Shown: piece by piece, positions 34,734-45,453 of the stretch
How positions within the stretch are numbered: position 1 is the stretch's first letter
Layout of the letters: the number at the start of each line of letters is the position of its first letter
From: Opeltia flavorubescens
Taxonomy: Eukaryota > Ascomycota > Lecanoromycetes > Teloschistales > Teloschistaceae
Assembly: GCA_000442125.1 (NCBI GenBank)
Contig: KE546977.1
Coordinates: 248,001 to 312,000 of the forward strand
Direction: 5' to 3'
Length of the DNA: 64,000 nt
Position numbers and translations under genes: made by a program
Notes under the pieces: model-generated
Database searches by the model: none
The model's input: only the letters and a program-made list of their open reading frames with translations
What the model was told of the DNA's origin: nothing

Positions 34734-37131
34734 TCACCCGTCTCTCCCATCCTTCTCCCTCCCCCAAACCGGCCCAACCCTCTCCAAAAAATCCCCCAAC
34801 GCACCATAAAACCCCTTCAAAAACCACTCCTTCCCCGGCGCCTCCTCACTAACCACCCCCTCCTTCCCATTTCCAAAGCGCTCATACCCCTCACTACTAC
34901 TCCAAACCCTCCCCTTATCAGTCGTAAGCTTGATCCCAGCAATAACTTCCCCCTTCATCCCCTTCGGTTTAAAAGCCTTTGTCTCCATCCTAGAAATCTT
35001 CTCCCCCTGCTCTAGGATAAGAGTAGCCTCCTCACACCCCTCCTGCCCCCAGCTATAACTCTCTCCAACCCCATCATCATGATGAACGCTAAACCCCGCC
35101 AGCGCTTGAATCTGCGGGTCGAAGAGCGTGCGGATAGATGTGATACGTGAAGAGCGGGTGATGGTGCAGAGGCTGGAGAAGGGAGCTGGACCACCGGGTT
35201 GAGCTGTGGAGCTGCCGTTCCAAGTTCCGACGCGGAATAAGCTGCCGAGGGTAGCGTAGTCTTTGATGTAGGGTTCGTCCCAGGGGACGAGGTCGCGGGT
35301 GCCGATGTAGAGATTCTCGGCCGGCGGGGGGTGGCGGGTTGTGTAGGGGTTTGTGGGCTTGTCAGACATCTTGGAGACGGCATCTTTGATGTACTGGCTT
35401 GGGCTAAAGAGGTAGAGAAGGGTCGTATAAGTCAGGTGTTTTTCGTTACTGCTACGATTGGGGGGGGGGGCGGATGGCATACCCAGATGTACCGCCCAAA
35501 ACTTTCTGCCAAACGCTACCATCACGTTGTCGAAGCGTTGGATCCTGATCGTATATAGCCAGCAGTTGCTTTTCGAATTTACCCATGGGGCTTTCCGGAA
35601 TCTGAAGATTCTTCTTGGTATACTTCAGAGGTCCGATGGTGGTAATCGGTTTCCCAGCCCCGATCTTACCGTCCTTCTGAGCAGAAGGCCAAGTCCAGCC
35701 CTTGAGAGACGGCGGATCGTATGCATTCTTCCAGTCTGAGTTAAGACAACCTTGGTTTGGGCAAAAGTTACGGTAGCGGACAACGGGATGCATCGTCTCG
35801 TTGGTATTCCGAAGACCGGGATACTCTCCTGGTGTACGCTGTACATAACCTCCCCAGCCCCAGTTTCTCAGCCTATACACTTCTCTGCTTCGTCCTGAGA
35901 ACCTCGTCAGTAGGAGCCATTTAATCATATCAAAGAATAAATCTACCTTCGCCCCATTGTCTTGGGTTCATTTCTTTGGGATACTCCTTTTCGGATTCGT
36001 GGTGACTGACATAATCGTTGAAATTGGTGTACTGAGTGTAAAGGTAGTTCTCGTTGAACTTTGCCCCTAGAGCATCGAAGCGGGACATCATCCATGCAAG
36101 CGCAATGTCAGCAAGCTGCTGGTCTTCCCACGAGCCCCCAACGTTGGAATGATCTCCGGCCATCCAGCATTGTTCGAAATTCTCAAGCGGCCGAGGAATA
36201 TTAGGACATTCCCACAACGTTGGTACGAAATATCCACGCCTTTCATCAAGAGAAAGTAAATGATATGCGTGTTCGATATGTGTGCCGAGTGAGGTATCGT
36301 GCCAGCCGGTTTTATCCTTTGCCAGCCCTCCTGCGATCTCTTGTCAGTAGTTTCAATGAAAATACGGGCCTTGTGTTGACGTACCGACAGTATCCCAAAC
36401 ACCCACTGCTCGTATCTTGATCGGCTGCGGAGGATTTGTATTGGGATAATGGATTCGGGTCGTTCCTTCCTAAGCTAGCGTCAGCACGTTCCAAATTCGC
36501 CGCATGCTTCATCAGTATACTTCTTCTGAGACAGGACAAGGCTCCTGCTTGTTTTTGCCTTGGTTGCTTTCTATATAATACTTGAAGGCTTCGTGGAACT
36601 TCTCCAAGCCTGGCTTTGACAGGATACCACATTTGCCGACCATACCGGCCACACTTCGAGCCGTATAGGCGCCTCGAGAGAAGCCAGTGATGTAGATCTC
36701 ATCTCCGTAATCATAATTATTGCACAAAAATGCATATGCTTCACGAATATTGGACATGAGTCCCTGGCCGAAGCCACTCTCCAAGAACGTTTGTGCAAGA
36801 CTCTCTTCAGCGCCGGAGCCAATACCGGCTTGGTAGTAGACTAATTGTTCGAAGCCATTCTTTTCGTCTTCCAAAAGCGTTGCGCGGCTGATTCTTGCAA
36901 CATTGGAAACTGCTGGCGCAATTGTTTTTCCTGCAACTGTTGTTGCTTCTGCTGTGTATTGAGCCTTGGGAGGTCAGTGTTAAGCTAGGACTTAGTCGAG
37001 GAGAGTGATGGAGTACCTGTCCCGTTCCTGTGAGGATATTAAGTAGTAGTTCAACTTCATAGATGACGAATTAACTCACCATCTAAATTTAGGAAGATCC
37101 TTTTCTTGAGTCTTGTGCTACTTTCGAGCAT
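34734..37131 (-). CDS. DUF2235 alpha/beta hydrolase with jacalin-like C-terminus
   Basis: Seven exons join in phase: 37131-37080, 37027-37017 (an 11-nt microexon), 36964-36521, 36469-36385, 36330-35947, 35894-35483 and 35403-34734, giving 685 residues. The DUF2235 domain (related to the Tle1 phospholipase-type catalytic domain) begins RIFLNLDGTGQ. It has the nucleophile elbow ITGFSRGAYTAR, then RAVGVWDTVG, the HIEHAYHLLSLDERR region and WMAGDHSNVGGSW. The C-terminal 200 residues look like a jacalin-type beta-prism (LFRVGTWNG, AGIKLTTDKGRVW, FLKGFYGALGDFL), which binds sugars in other proteins. The last intron (GTATGCC...CCTGACTT...CTTTAG, 78 nt) includes an 11-base C run. Without splicing it, the frame would stop at 35452 and the C-terminal part would look like a separate gene. 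Substrate unknown. Confidence 0.72.
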
Positions 37132-38747
37132 TTTCTTTCACCTGAGCTCAACCTTTGTAGTAGAATGAATGGACAGGCCGTATCCGAATAAACACGAGCT
37201 TGACTTCGAACCACGTACTCAACAATTTTGATTAGGTGGAACTTTGCTTGTACTTAGGGATGCTCAACACACGATTGTTTCTAGCAGGAAATGGGAAGGA
37301 AGGAGTTTTAATGGCAATCTGGAGTATCTCATGTTCACACCATGTTGACTTGAGGGAGGGTCTTGACCTGCAGTATCGTAGATCCTTTCAGGCGAATGTG
37401 TGTGTCTATCGATACTTCGACCTGAAGCAGCTGAGCCAGATCTGCGCCATTAAGCGGACTAGAGTCAATCTAGATTGGGTCTGTGGCACAAGCTTATCCT
37501 CCATTGAGAATGGATGCTCGGAGAGAGTCTCGGGAGTAGGCGAGAGCCTCACGTAGCGGAGCAAGGATCGTGGATGGCGGTTTGAGAGGCGCTCTTGGTA
37601 TCTGAAGATTGGCTCAGTCATAGACATCCTGGCGGCGTTTGTTATTAGAAAGTGCATGCATCAGACTTCTCAAGCCTTGGGGTCCGGAGCTCTGGATACT
37701 GCGTGCTTGTCGTCCATCAACAGCAACTCCATATTGTGGCACGACCCAAGCTAGTAGAAGACTGATCATCTCCAAGACCAGTGAGTCCATCAGGGGTGAA
37801 AGTTGAAAACCCCATAAAGGTTGATCAACTTCCTTGTGGACTAACGACTGGGCCCATTACGGCATCCTTGCCAGTTGAAGTGCCGTAAAAGGAAGATCGG
37901 CAAGCCTGGTATGGACGATCAAGTGTTCCGCCCATTGGCGTCAACGGCGTCGATAGCAGTTGCTAGACCCGTGGATTATACCATGCGTGGAAGTCCATTC
38001 ATCCTGGATCTTGACGCCGAAGGAGAACCATACCCATTTTAGCTGCTGTTCAATGGGAACACTGGGACTGGAAACATCCTTTGATTGGACAAGAAATAGG
38101 CAAGGCAATCAGTCAAGAGTGATTCCACGAGGTCATCACCGGTAATTGATAGCATCTAATGAAATCCACAAATGGCCAATGTAAATCTCTGGTGGATGTA
38201 AATATGCAGGTCTCAGCCAGCCATGTTTTTGACAGAAGCTTGGCCTCGGCATTCAGCATTAGGTCATTTGCGGACAGGGATATATTTCCCTTGACGACTC
38301 TCAATCTAGCCTCAATCCACAAAGGTGACTGGGCGATTCTTCCTGGGCGATTCCTACGCCATTGGTCGTGAGGCTGGCTGGAAGGTCTTGTGTTTCCCTT
38401 TTGGGACAATTGATCTACGACGACTACCCGCGCTAGCCTAGCTTAGAGAGCACTCCTCACCTCATGGCATGACAGTTTTGTGCAGTCGAATTATGCAACT
38501 TGAAAGTTTAATGCCCATTTTCATAATCAGATCTTTCGCCATTACTTATAGCATTTTCTCCGTCCAAACGTTGAGAACATCATGGAATTTCCAATTGGCC
38601 ATTACTCCTACGTTAAAGTGTCTGGCAATAGATATTTCTGCGAACGAAAGAGCTCAAGACTCCTTCAGTGTCACGTTTCAAGGATGAGAGGTGATCATTA
38701 AAGCCGGAAATAGATTATCCACCAATCAACGAACCCATTTCTCGTGA
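37132..38747. other. No gene recognised
   Basis: A 1.6-kb region upstream of the DUF2235 gene and downstream of the GH43 gene. Short frames only (for example 37236-37556). I see no domain. Confidence 0.45.
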
Positions 38748-39863
38748 CTAGAAAGAAACCATAGTCCCATCAACCGTCAGCTCCCCAACATACATCTCCC
38801 TCACACCTGCATCCGCCTTCTCCCTATCCCCATGGAAAACTACCCTCGTTGCATCCATGGCCACATCTGCACCCCCGGGACTCTTCAACACCCCTCCTCC
38901 ATCCCCACTCCTGAGCAACGGCTTCTTGCTCTTCGTGTAAGGCCCCTCAATCCTAGGGGCAGTAGCATAAGAAACATCATACAAATCAGTGTTGTAGCAA
39001 TTACTTGAGAAGAAGAGGATGTAGGTTCCATCACCTGACCGAGCAAGGCTAGGGGCTTCGATCAAAGGCCCGTCGCCGTCATCACGGTCGAGGATGGGGA
39101 TCGGATCGCCGATGCGAGAAATTCCGTCAGAGGGGGAGACCTCCTGAAGCATGATAGGGGTGGAGTGGGTGTGGTCGGCGTTTCCGCACGGCCCGCCGCC
39201 GCCGAGAGAGTTGCCGTCGACTTTGTAGACTACGTACACGGCGCCAGAGGACGAATCGATGAAGCCGGCCGGGTCTATGGCGCCGCCTTGCCTGTGAATG
39301 GCGAGTCTGGTCAGATTTTTTTTGGAAGGGTTGAGAGATTTAGCCGGGGAGAATGGATGGGGAGATCTTACTTCAAGGGGCAAGCAAATTCCTCATCGTT
39401 GAGGGGAAGGTAGGAGCCTTGTACATCCGAGGAGGTAGCGGCGCCAACGCAGTGCTTCGAGGTATCGTTTTTGGATGTTGCGGAATAATACAAGACGAAT
39501 TTGCCATTAGGCTGCTGATAGTCAGAGGGTTTCTGCAGAATTTAGGGTCTATCGACATACCAGTTGTATCACGTCTGGAGCCCAGATATTACCTGTCGTC
39601 CATGCTGGAAGACTTTCCTTTGGCAATGCATCCTTGTCGGTGATTTCCCAATTGTTGAAATCAGATGAAGTAGCAATGGGAACGCTCTTTCCATTACTCG
39701 TTGTTGAGAACGCAAAGAATGTGTCATCCACTTCGATGAATGCAGGATCAGCAAAATTGGAAGCGATGACAGGGCCATCGGAAATGCCACGCTTCTGGAA
39801 AGGGTGTGCAAAAGAGGATACGCAAAGATTAAGAACGAGGGACGAAATGTAAAGGGAGTACAT
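38748..39863 (-). CDS. Secreted glycoside hydrolase family 43 protein
   Basis: Three exons (39863-39561, 39511-39372, 39291-38748) give 328 residues. A signal peptide (about 1-20) is followed by a likely KR processing site (FQKRG). The five-bladed propeller of GH43 is indicated by the three expected acids: D39 in SNFADPAF (base), D97 in NIWAPDVIQL (pKa modulator) and E226 in PLIEAPSLA (acid). Members cleave arabinan, arabinoxylan or xylo-oligosaccharides, so a role in plant cell-wall digestion is likely. The exact specificity cannot be read. The second exon has a tandem CAGCAG acceptor, so an isoform with one extra Gln (starting 39514) is possible. Confidence 0.85.
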
Positions 39864-40863
39864 GGTGACCCCTGATTATGACAAAGAGTGTCGAAAGTTG
39901 GAAAAAGTGAGCAAGCCCAATGAACCTTGAGGTAGGAACAGCATTCTATTACTTTTGTACTATTTTTCCCCAAGCAAGAAGATCCCAAAATACATTAATC
40001 AACAAGAAAGGTAGCTTCTTGTCCTTTTCCACAATAGTCTACCACCGCCCCTGAATAGGGTGTGTCAAACATGAAACGTCCAATCAACACGAAGACTCGG
40101 AGAGTAAAACTATTCCGAGACATTTTAAAGAAGGCAACGGGACGACAGTCAAAGGCAGCCACCCCTCAAATTTACCCACGAGGACAGTGTTTCGGGATTA
40201 ATCGCCTTACCCGGCAGAGCCTCAAATAACCTACTACATGGCGATTCGCTAGTTCTTGTGTGAGGAAGAGGTCCGCAAGCATGAATTACTGACGGGTCGC
40301 CTAGGACATGAGACAGACCGAGGCCGCGTTCACCCGTCTCCAATTTTGGAGCCTCATAGTAGGCATCGACTGCACTAGGTCATCTTCACAGCCATCCAGA
40401 TAGAATTCAAGTATATGTGGGGAGACCAAGGCTCAACCTGAAGGATGGTCACGCTGCGGTCGAGCCATGTTGGATGTCTCAAGCCACATCGATATCCATA
40501 GAGCCAAGATCTGTGGAATAGACATCATCTTGCTCACAATACTAGTATCCATAAAGGAAAAGAGATGAGGCTCGAAGCTAGAAAGAAACGAAGATACCAC
40601 CTCGGGGTGGGTAGAGATGAGGCCCGTTGACTCTTACCTCATTCGTCCATGATCTCATAGGTACATACAAGATGACGTCATTCATACAAACCTCCACATT
40701 TCCATCTTCACTCTAAACCCCCGTAAACACTCATAACCTCCACCAATCAACCCCACAGCCTCCAAACCCTACCCTCCACATCTCCAATACCAGACCAAAT
40801 ACCCACCCCACTGATTCCACAAAACCAACCACCCCACCCTATCCCACTTCGTCTCACTTCACA
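39864..40863. promoter_or_regulatory. Divergent promoter region with CA-rich leader
   Basis: Divergent intergenic region of 1 kb. From about 40690 to 40860 the plus strand is very rich in C and A with almost no G, a composition common in 5' leaders of well-expressed fungal genes. No specific site was identified. Confidence 0.5.
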
Positions 40864-41393
40864 ATGTCCTCCTCCTCCTCCTCAGACCCCAACCCCCAGG
40901 GCGGTTCCCTCTCCGACATGGCCGTCTCCGGCACAACCGTCCCCTCCTCTTCCGCAGAACCCTATATAATCCCCTCCGTCCCCCGCCCCGACCAAACCAC
41001 CGACTCTTCCTCCGATCCAAACGACCTGGGAACCACAGACCTAGCAGGCGCGGCCGACAATGCTAGCGACATGCCCAAGGTACCTAGCTACGTCCTAGAA
41101 AACCCCACGCTTCCAATTTACGAAAGAAAAAAGCATATTGACCAAAGGTATAAATAAAGTCAACCCTCGACACCGCCCCCTCCTCATCCATAATAACGGG
41201 AACAGGCGACGCCATCCCCGCCGAAGCGGCTTCGAAACGTATGCACGAGCTTGGAAACGCGGATTTGAGTAAAGGACATGCGAGGTACGATAAGCATGTG
41301 CGGCAGAAGGGGAGTGATTTTGAAAAGGGCGCTGCGGGAGGGGAAGATGCGGAAAGGGAGGAGGTTGTGGATGGGGTTGTGGGGAGGAGGTAA
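40864..41393 (+). CDS. Small hydrophilic conserved-type protein
   Basis: Exon 1 is 40864-41079 and exon 2 is 41160-41393. The intron is 80 nt and the product has 149 residues. The N-terminal half is Ser/Pro/Asp-rich and disordered. The C-terminal half is charged (KRMHELGNADLSKGHARYDK), with a likely helix, and it ends in REEVVDGVVGRR. There is no signal peptide and no known domain. Many small fungal stress-responsive proteins look like this, but that is only a resemblance. Exon 1 is strongly C-biased and exon 2 strongly G-biased on the coding strand. The acceptor (AATAAAG) lacks a pyrimidine tract, so the intron boundary is less certain. Confidence 0.62.
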
Positions 41394-41757
41394 GTAGGTG
41401 AGGTGGGGGGTATGGTTGGGATTGTGAGGGGTGGATGAGTGGGCATAGAGAGATAGGTGGATGGATGCTGGAAATTGAGGGGTGGGTGAATGAGTGCTTA
41501 TATCAAAATATATCTTAGCAAAGAAAGTAACGATATGTCAACGATTCAAAAAGGAGAACTAGGAAAGCCGTTGGAGGTAGAGTGTATGTATTACGATCGA
41601 CGATGATGGCGATGAAAATGCTGCTTAAAAAAGCTTGTTCAGGTTTCATTACATGGTTACTGTATTTTTTTTCTATGCATGCTCGCATACTAGCTACAGA
41701 AGCCACATGGTAACTTCATTCTCCCTCAATCTCTTTACCAACATCCATCCCCAACAC
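41394..41757. other. Convergent 3' intergenic region
   Basis: Contains the 3' ends of two convergent genes. No gene is seen. Confidence 0.55.
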
Positions 41758-43044
41758 TCACATCCCTTCCACAGCCTTCTCATATTCCGCAATCGCCTCC
41801 GCAACTCGATCCCATAATTTTGCTGCCTCCTCCGCCTTCCCCTCTTTTCCCTTTCCCTTAACATCCACAGCCGCAACCCTCATATAATCTTCCAACTCGC
41901 CCACCCTATCCTTAAAACTTATAACCCCAAGATCCAGCAGATCATCCCCCTGATACTTCTCCTGTTCCTTCCTCTCCACATTCGGGAATTGCACCTTCCG
42001 GAACCTCATCTCCATCTTCAAAAACTCTTTGTAAGACTCGTCCCACCCTTTCAGCTTCAAATCCTCGTTGGTGAAGAGTGCATCGTGGTCATCAACAAAG
42101 CAATATGATTGCCCTGCAATGAAATCCATCGTTGATGCCCAAACGAGGAATTTGAATCCCTCTTGTTCGCCGGGTTGAATACGATCTTCGTTGACGTCTT
42201 TCATGAATGTAAGGAATTTGGTCACGAAATCCTGGTAAGAGCCTCGGAAACTGATGCCGTCTTCCGGCAGATCAGCATACCATGAATCACCAAGGGGATG
42301 AGTTTGCTCATCAGAAGTGAAAGGTCTCGTGATCAACTCTTTGGTAATTGGATCATAAGCTGTTCTGTAACCTCTGCTGACTCCGATTGTAGCCGATTGA
42401 GCAGTGTCGATAATGTTCACCAGCACTAGCACGGGCCGTTGTGCTTCGACTGGGATTTTTGCTTGCCCGCTCATGAATATGAGTGCTTCTTTACGCTCTT
42501 CTTCTCCTAGGCTGGCGATCACTTCGAAGATAGACGAGGGAAGATCTCCAACGTTATTGTCGAGGAAGGCCGCGGCCTTTTCTTCGGTGAATGAGACCCG
42601 CTCTACCTCAGATCCAGCTGCGTCTGGGCCGGGAGCCGGTGCCTCGTTCCATATATCCAAAAGTTTCTTGATGATGGTTGCCTTTACAGCCTCATTCTGC
42701 TCAGTTGCTGTTTCGAGCTCTTGCGCCGCTGCCACTTTCGCTCGGATTTCCTTCTCATGATCTGGGTTGGATTGATCGACGTCGGCGTAGATGAGCGCAT
42801 TGGTTTGCATCGTAGCAAAAACGTAGCCATGGTAGTGATTACGAATGAGATCGTAGACGCGCGAGAAGGAGCGCGGAGGACCGAAGCGTGAGACGAAGCC
42901 GGAGAAGTAGCGGGATTGGAAATCGTGCGCCAAAGTCTCTTGTTTGATGTTTTGGGTCGTGCGGCCGATTACGGCGTAATCCTCATTGGCAGCAGAGTAG
43001 GCTTGGTCCGGGATGAACCAACGCTCGGCGGCTGAGGGGGCCAT
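41758..43044 (-). CDS. Conserved-type cytosolic protein of unknown function
   Basis: A 428-residue product encoded without introns, starting MAPSAAERWFIPDQAYSAAN. No signal peptide or membrane helix is present. The body is rich in aromatic and acidic residues. It has helical stretches (KAAAFLDNNVGDLPSSIFEV), a possible aspartate-rich loop (CFVDDHDALF) and a lysine-rich helical C-terminus (KGKGKEGKAEEAAKLWDRV). I do not recognise the family. Codon quality is high and even, so it is a real gene. The coding strand is G-rich near the 3' end. Confidence 0.72.
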   Translation of the reverse strand: MAPSAAERWFIPDQAYSAANEDYAVIGRTTQNIKQETLAHDFQSRYFSGFVSRFGPPRSFSRVYDLIRNHYHGYVFATMQTNALIYADVDQSNPDHEKEIRAKVAAAQELETATEQNEAVKATIIKKLLDIWNEAPAPGPDAAGSEVERVSFTEEKAAAFLDNNVGDLPSSIFEVIASLGEEERKEALIFMSGQAKIPVEAQRPVLVLVNIIDTAQSATIGVSRGYRTAYDPITKELITRPFTSDEQTHPLGDSWYADLPEDGISFRGSYQDFVTKFLTFMKDVNEDRIQPGEQEGFKFLVWASTMDFIAGQSYCFVDDHDALFTNEDLKLKGWDESYKEFLKMEMRFRKVQFPNVERKEQEKYQGDDLLDLGVISFKDRVGELEDYMRVAAVDVKGKGKEGKAEEAAKLWDRVAEAIAEYEKAVEGM

Positions 43045-43422
43045 GGCGACGGCTTTCTTGAAAGACTGGCTTGTGTTTGTAGAAGTCTAAAGAGACTTAT
43101 TGTAATACAAGGATGTGTGGGAGTGGTATCTTAGGGGTGGGTTCGTAATTTGGTTGGAGATGTCTGAGAGATAAAGAAGAAGAAGAGGATAGAGAATGGA
43201 GGACGCTGGTTTATATAGCCAAGAACAACCTCGAGAAGAGTCATGATGTGTAAAGACAAGGTGTCGAGTGAGTCTGAGTTCCTTAATGAAGAAAATACTG
43301 AATGACACAGATTGCGTGATACTCATGAGAACGACACATTGCAAAAGTAAGTGACAAGTCCCGGAACCGAGTAAAGGAAAGGTAGTGAGACAGGTAGACC
43401 ATCGAACGACGTTGCAATGACT
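43045..43422. other. Intergenic region
   Basis: Promoter of the minus-strand gene at 41758-43044 and 3' region of the nucleoside hydrolase. Nothing further is seen. Confidence 0.5.
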
Positions 43423-44979
43423 CTACCCGAAAATGGTCTCCAAGAGTACTCCTGCCAGCAACCTCTCTCCAGGGGATTTTACGCACCTGTCAACCCTGTT
43501 TCCCTTCTTCCAACTCAACCACTCGCCCATATCTCCCTCCACCTCCTTTTGGCCCTTTTCCGCCTTCTTCCTATCCCTTCTGTCAACTACACACATGCCC
43601 CTGGTCCACTGGCCCACAGTCTCGATTCTGATGTCCTCTCCTTCAATGAACTCCCATCTACTTTGCCCAGAAGCCTGGTCTCCAGATGTTGCAGCATACC
43701 AAATACAGACAGGATCGTGCAATTCCACGTGCGTGGTATCTCCTCCGGCTTCATGGCCATGATGCAGTGATTCCACTTTCTTGAATGTAGCATTCAAAAA
43801 GGCATTCGCCCATTCTGCCAACGGACTTCCCTTCTCGATCAACGGATTGAGCTTTGTTTTGACCTCATCTCTTCGTAGATTGTGTCTTTTGGTAAGATCT
43901 AATGGCATTTTCACCACTCGTAATCGTCGATCTCCGAGCTCGCTTGCAACGGGGTAATCTGGTAGGGAGGTAGCGGATCCAAATGGTGGCATGGTACTCT
44001 CTGGACCCGGTGACGTCAAACTATAGATTCTCGCAGCAGCAACCGCGTCGGCGATCGTATTGAACTCCCCCACCGGAGTCATGTTTCCCGGCACATCGAC
44101 AGCACCCCCCATAACGACTACTTGCTTTGCACGGAGGAAGGTTGCAGGTGCGTGAGCGGCGGCTGTGGCGAGAGTAGTAAGGGGCCCAATGGCGATGAGC
44201 GTAATGGTATTTGGAGGTTCGGTATCAAGGATGCGGAGAATTTCTAGGTGTGAGGGTGAGGATGACGGGGTAAAAAGGCTTGAAGTGGAGGACGTAGAAG
44301 GATCGACGGAGGCGGCGGTAGAAGAGAGGAGGGTACCCGGGGGAGGAGAATCAAATAGATGTTTCCAGGTTTCAGATGGTTTGGAATGATGGGGGTGCTG
44401 AGCAGAGATTGGTCAAAAGGCTTCTTAATCTCTTCATGTGTAGGGTAGGAAGGGCCGATACATACGCTGGTATGTACTCCACCGAGTCCGTCAGCACCAT
44501 CTAGATATGTATCAGCAAGCAGATCATAGGTGACCTTGGGGATCAGCCTGACGATAGTAAGCAGCTTTCATGCGTTCACCACCTAGCGGTTCATCGGCAC
44601 CGACTGCAACAATGGGTTTTGATTTCTTCAAAGCGTCAAAGCCTTCCGGTCGATTGTTGTCTTTGCGCCATTGCGTCTCTTTTTCGATGACATGAAACAT
44701 GGAAACCACATTACGAAGGCAGCTGAAACGAAAGTAAACATAGAATTTGAGAAAGAACGACGAAGCAGGCAGCGAACTTTTGCACATTCACGTTTCCAAA
44801 CGTGACAGATATCAAGAGCACTTCCAAATCGTCTGAACTACATGAGAAGGCATATAGCATAGCAAGCACATCATCTGTCCCCTGACCCAACGTTCAGCAG
44901 CTGGTATCAGGACATGCAGCGGCAATCCACCGGGCAATCTCACGGGATCCGTATCTATAATTACTTTGTTCCTTGCCAT
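43423..44979 (-). CDS. Inosine-uridine-preferring nucleoside hydrolase family protein
   Basis: Five exons (44979-44944, 44881-44778, 44722-44553, 44500-44466, 44397-43423) join to 439 residues. The first splice assembles the family's calcium-binding signature, DTDP in exon 1 and GTDD in exon 2. Further family features are LLISVTFGNVN, ADEPLGG, HGADGLGG and the core IALIAIGPLTTLAT-type segment followed by VVVMGGAVDVPGNMTPVGEFN. The enzyme cleaves the N-glycosidic bond of ribonucleosides to base plus ribose in nucleoside salvage. A Ser/Thr-rich insertion near residues 120-165 is unusual in length. No signal peptide is present, so it is probably cytosolic. The base preference cannot be inferred. 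Confidence 0.88.
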
Positions 44980-45453
44980 TTCGTTGTTGCAAAAGGCCAA
45001 AGCGAATTTTTAAGATTATGGTGATATAACCCGAAAGAGTTAAGGGTGCAATGGACCATAGGAATTATGACGTTGAGCAGAATGTGGGCTAAAACATTAT
45101 CATCAATTAGAGAAGAGTTTCGCTACGCGGGGAATACCGAAATCTGAATTGAGGAGTGGCAAAAATCGTGAGCCATGACTTGATTGGAGATCTTGTTGTG
45201 CCAATTACTGACCTATCCATACTATGGTCGCCCTTGAAAGGTCAAACGAGGCCAAGATAAACTACCGCTGAAGAACATGGGCGGTGAAAATGACTCCAAT
45301 AATCTGCCTTCATGCACTCTGCTGCAACAGTCCAGCACCAACAAATGTACTACAAAAACCCGTCCAACGCCATGCTACCAGTGGTATCTATTCCGGTGAA
45401 ACTCCAATTCATAGATGTTATTCCACATCGCTGGAACGCTGCAATGCTATCGC
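44980..45453. other. Intergenic region
   Basis: Lies between the nucleoside hydrolase start and the end of GLE1. Only short frames are present. Confidence 0.5.

Noticed and set aside
34734-35369. A separate 211-residue gene starting at ATG 35369 (MSDKPTNPYTT)
   Set aside because: A canonical 78-nt intron joins this frame in phase to the DUF2235 gene, with a good branch site and pyrimidine tract, so one gene is more likely.
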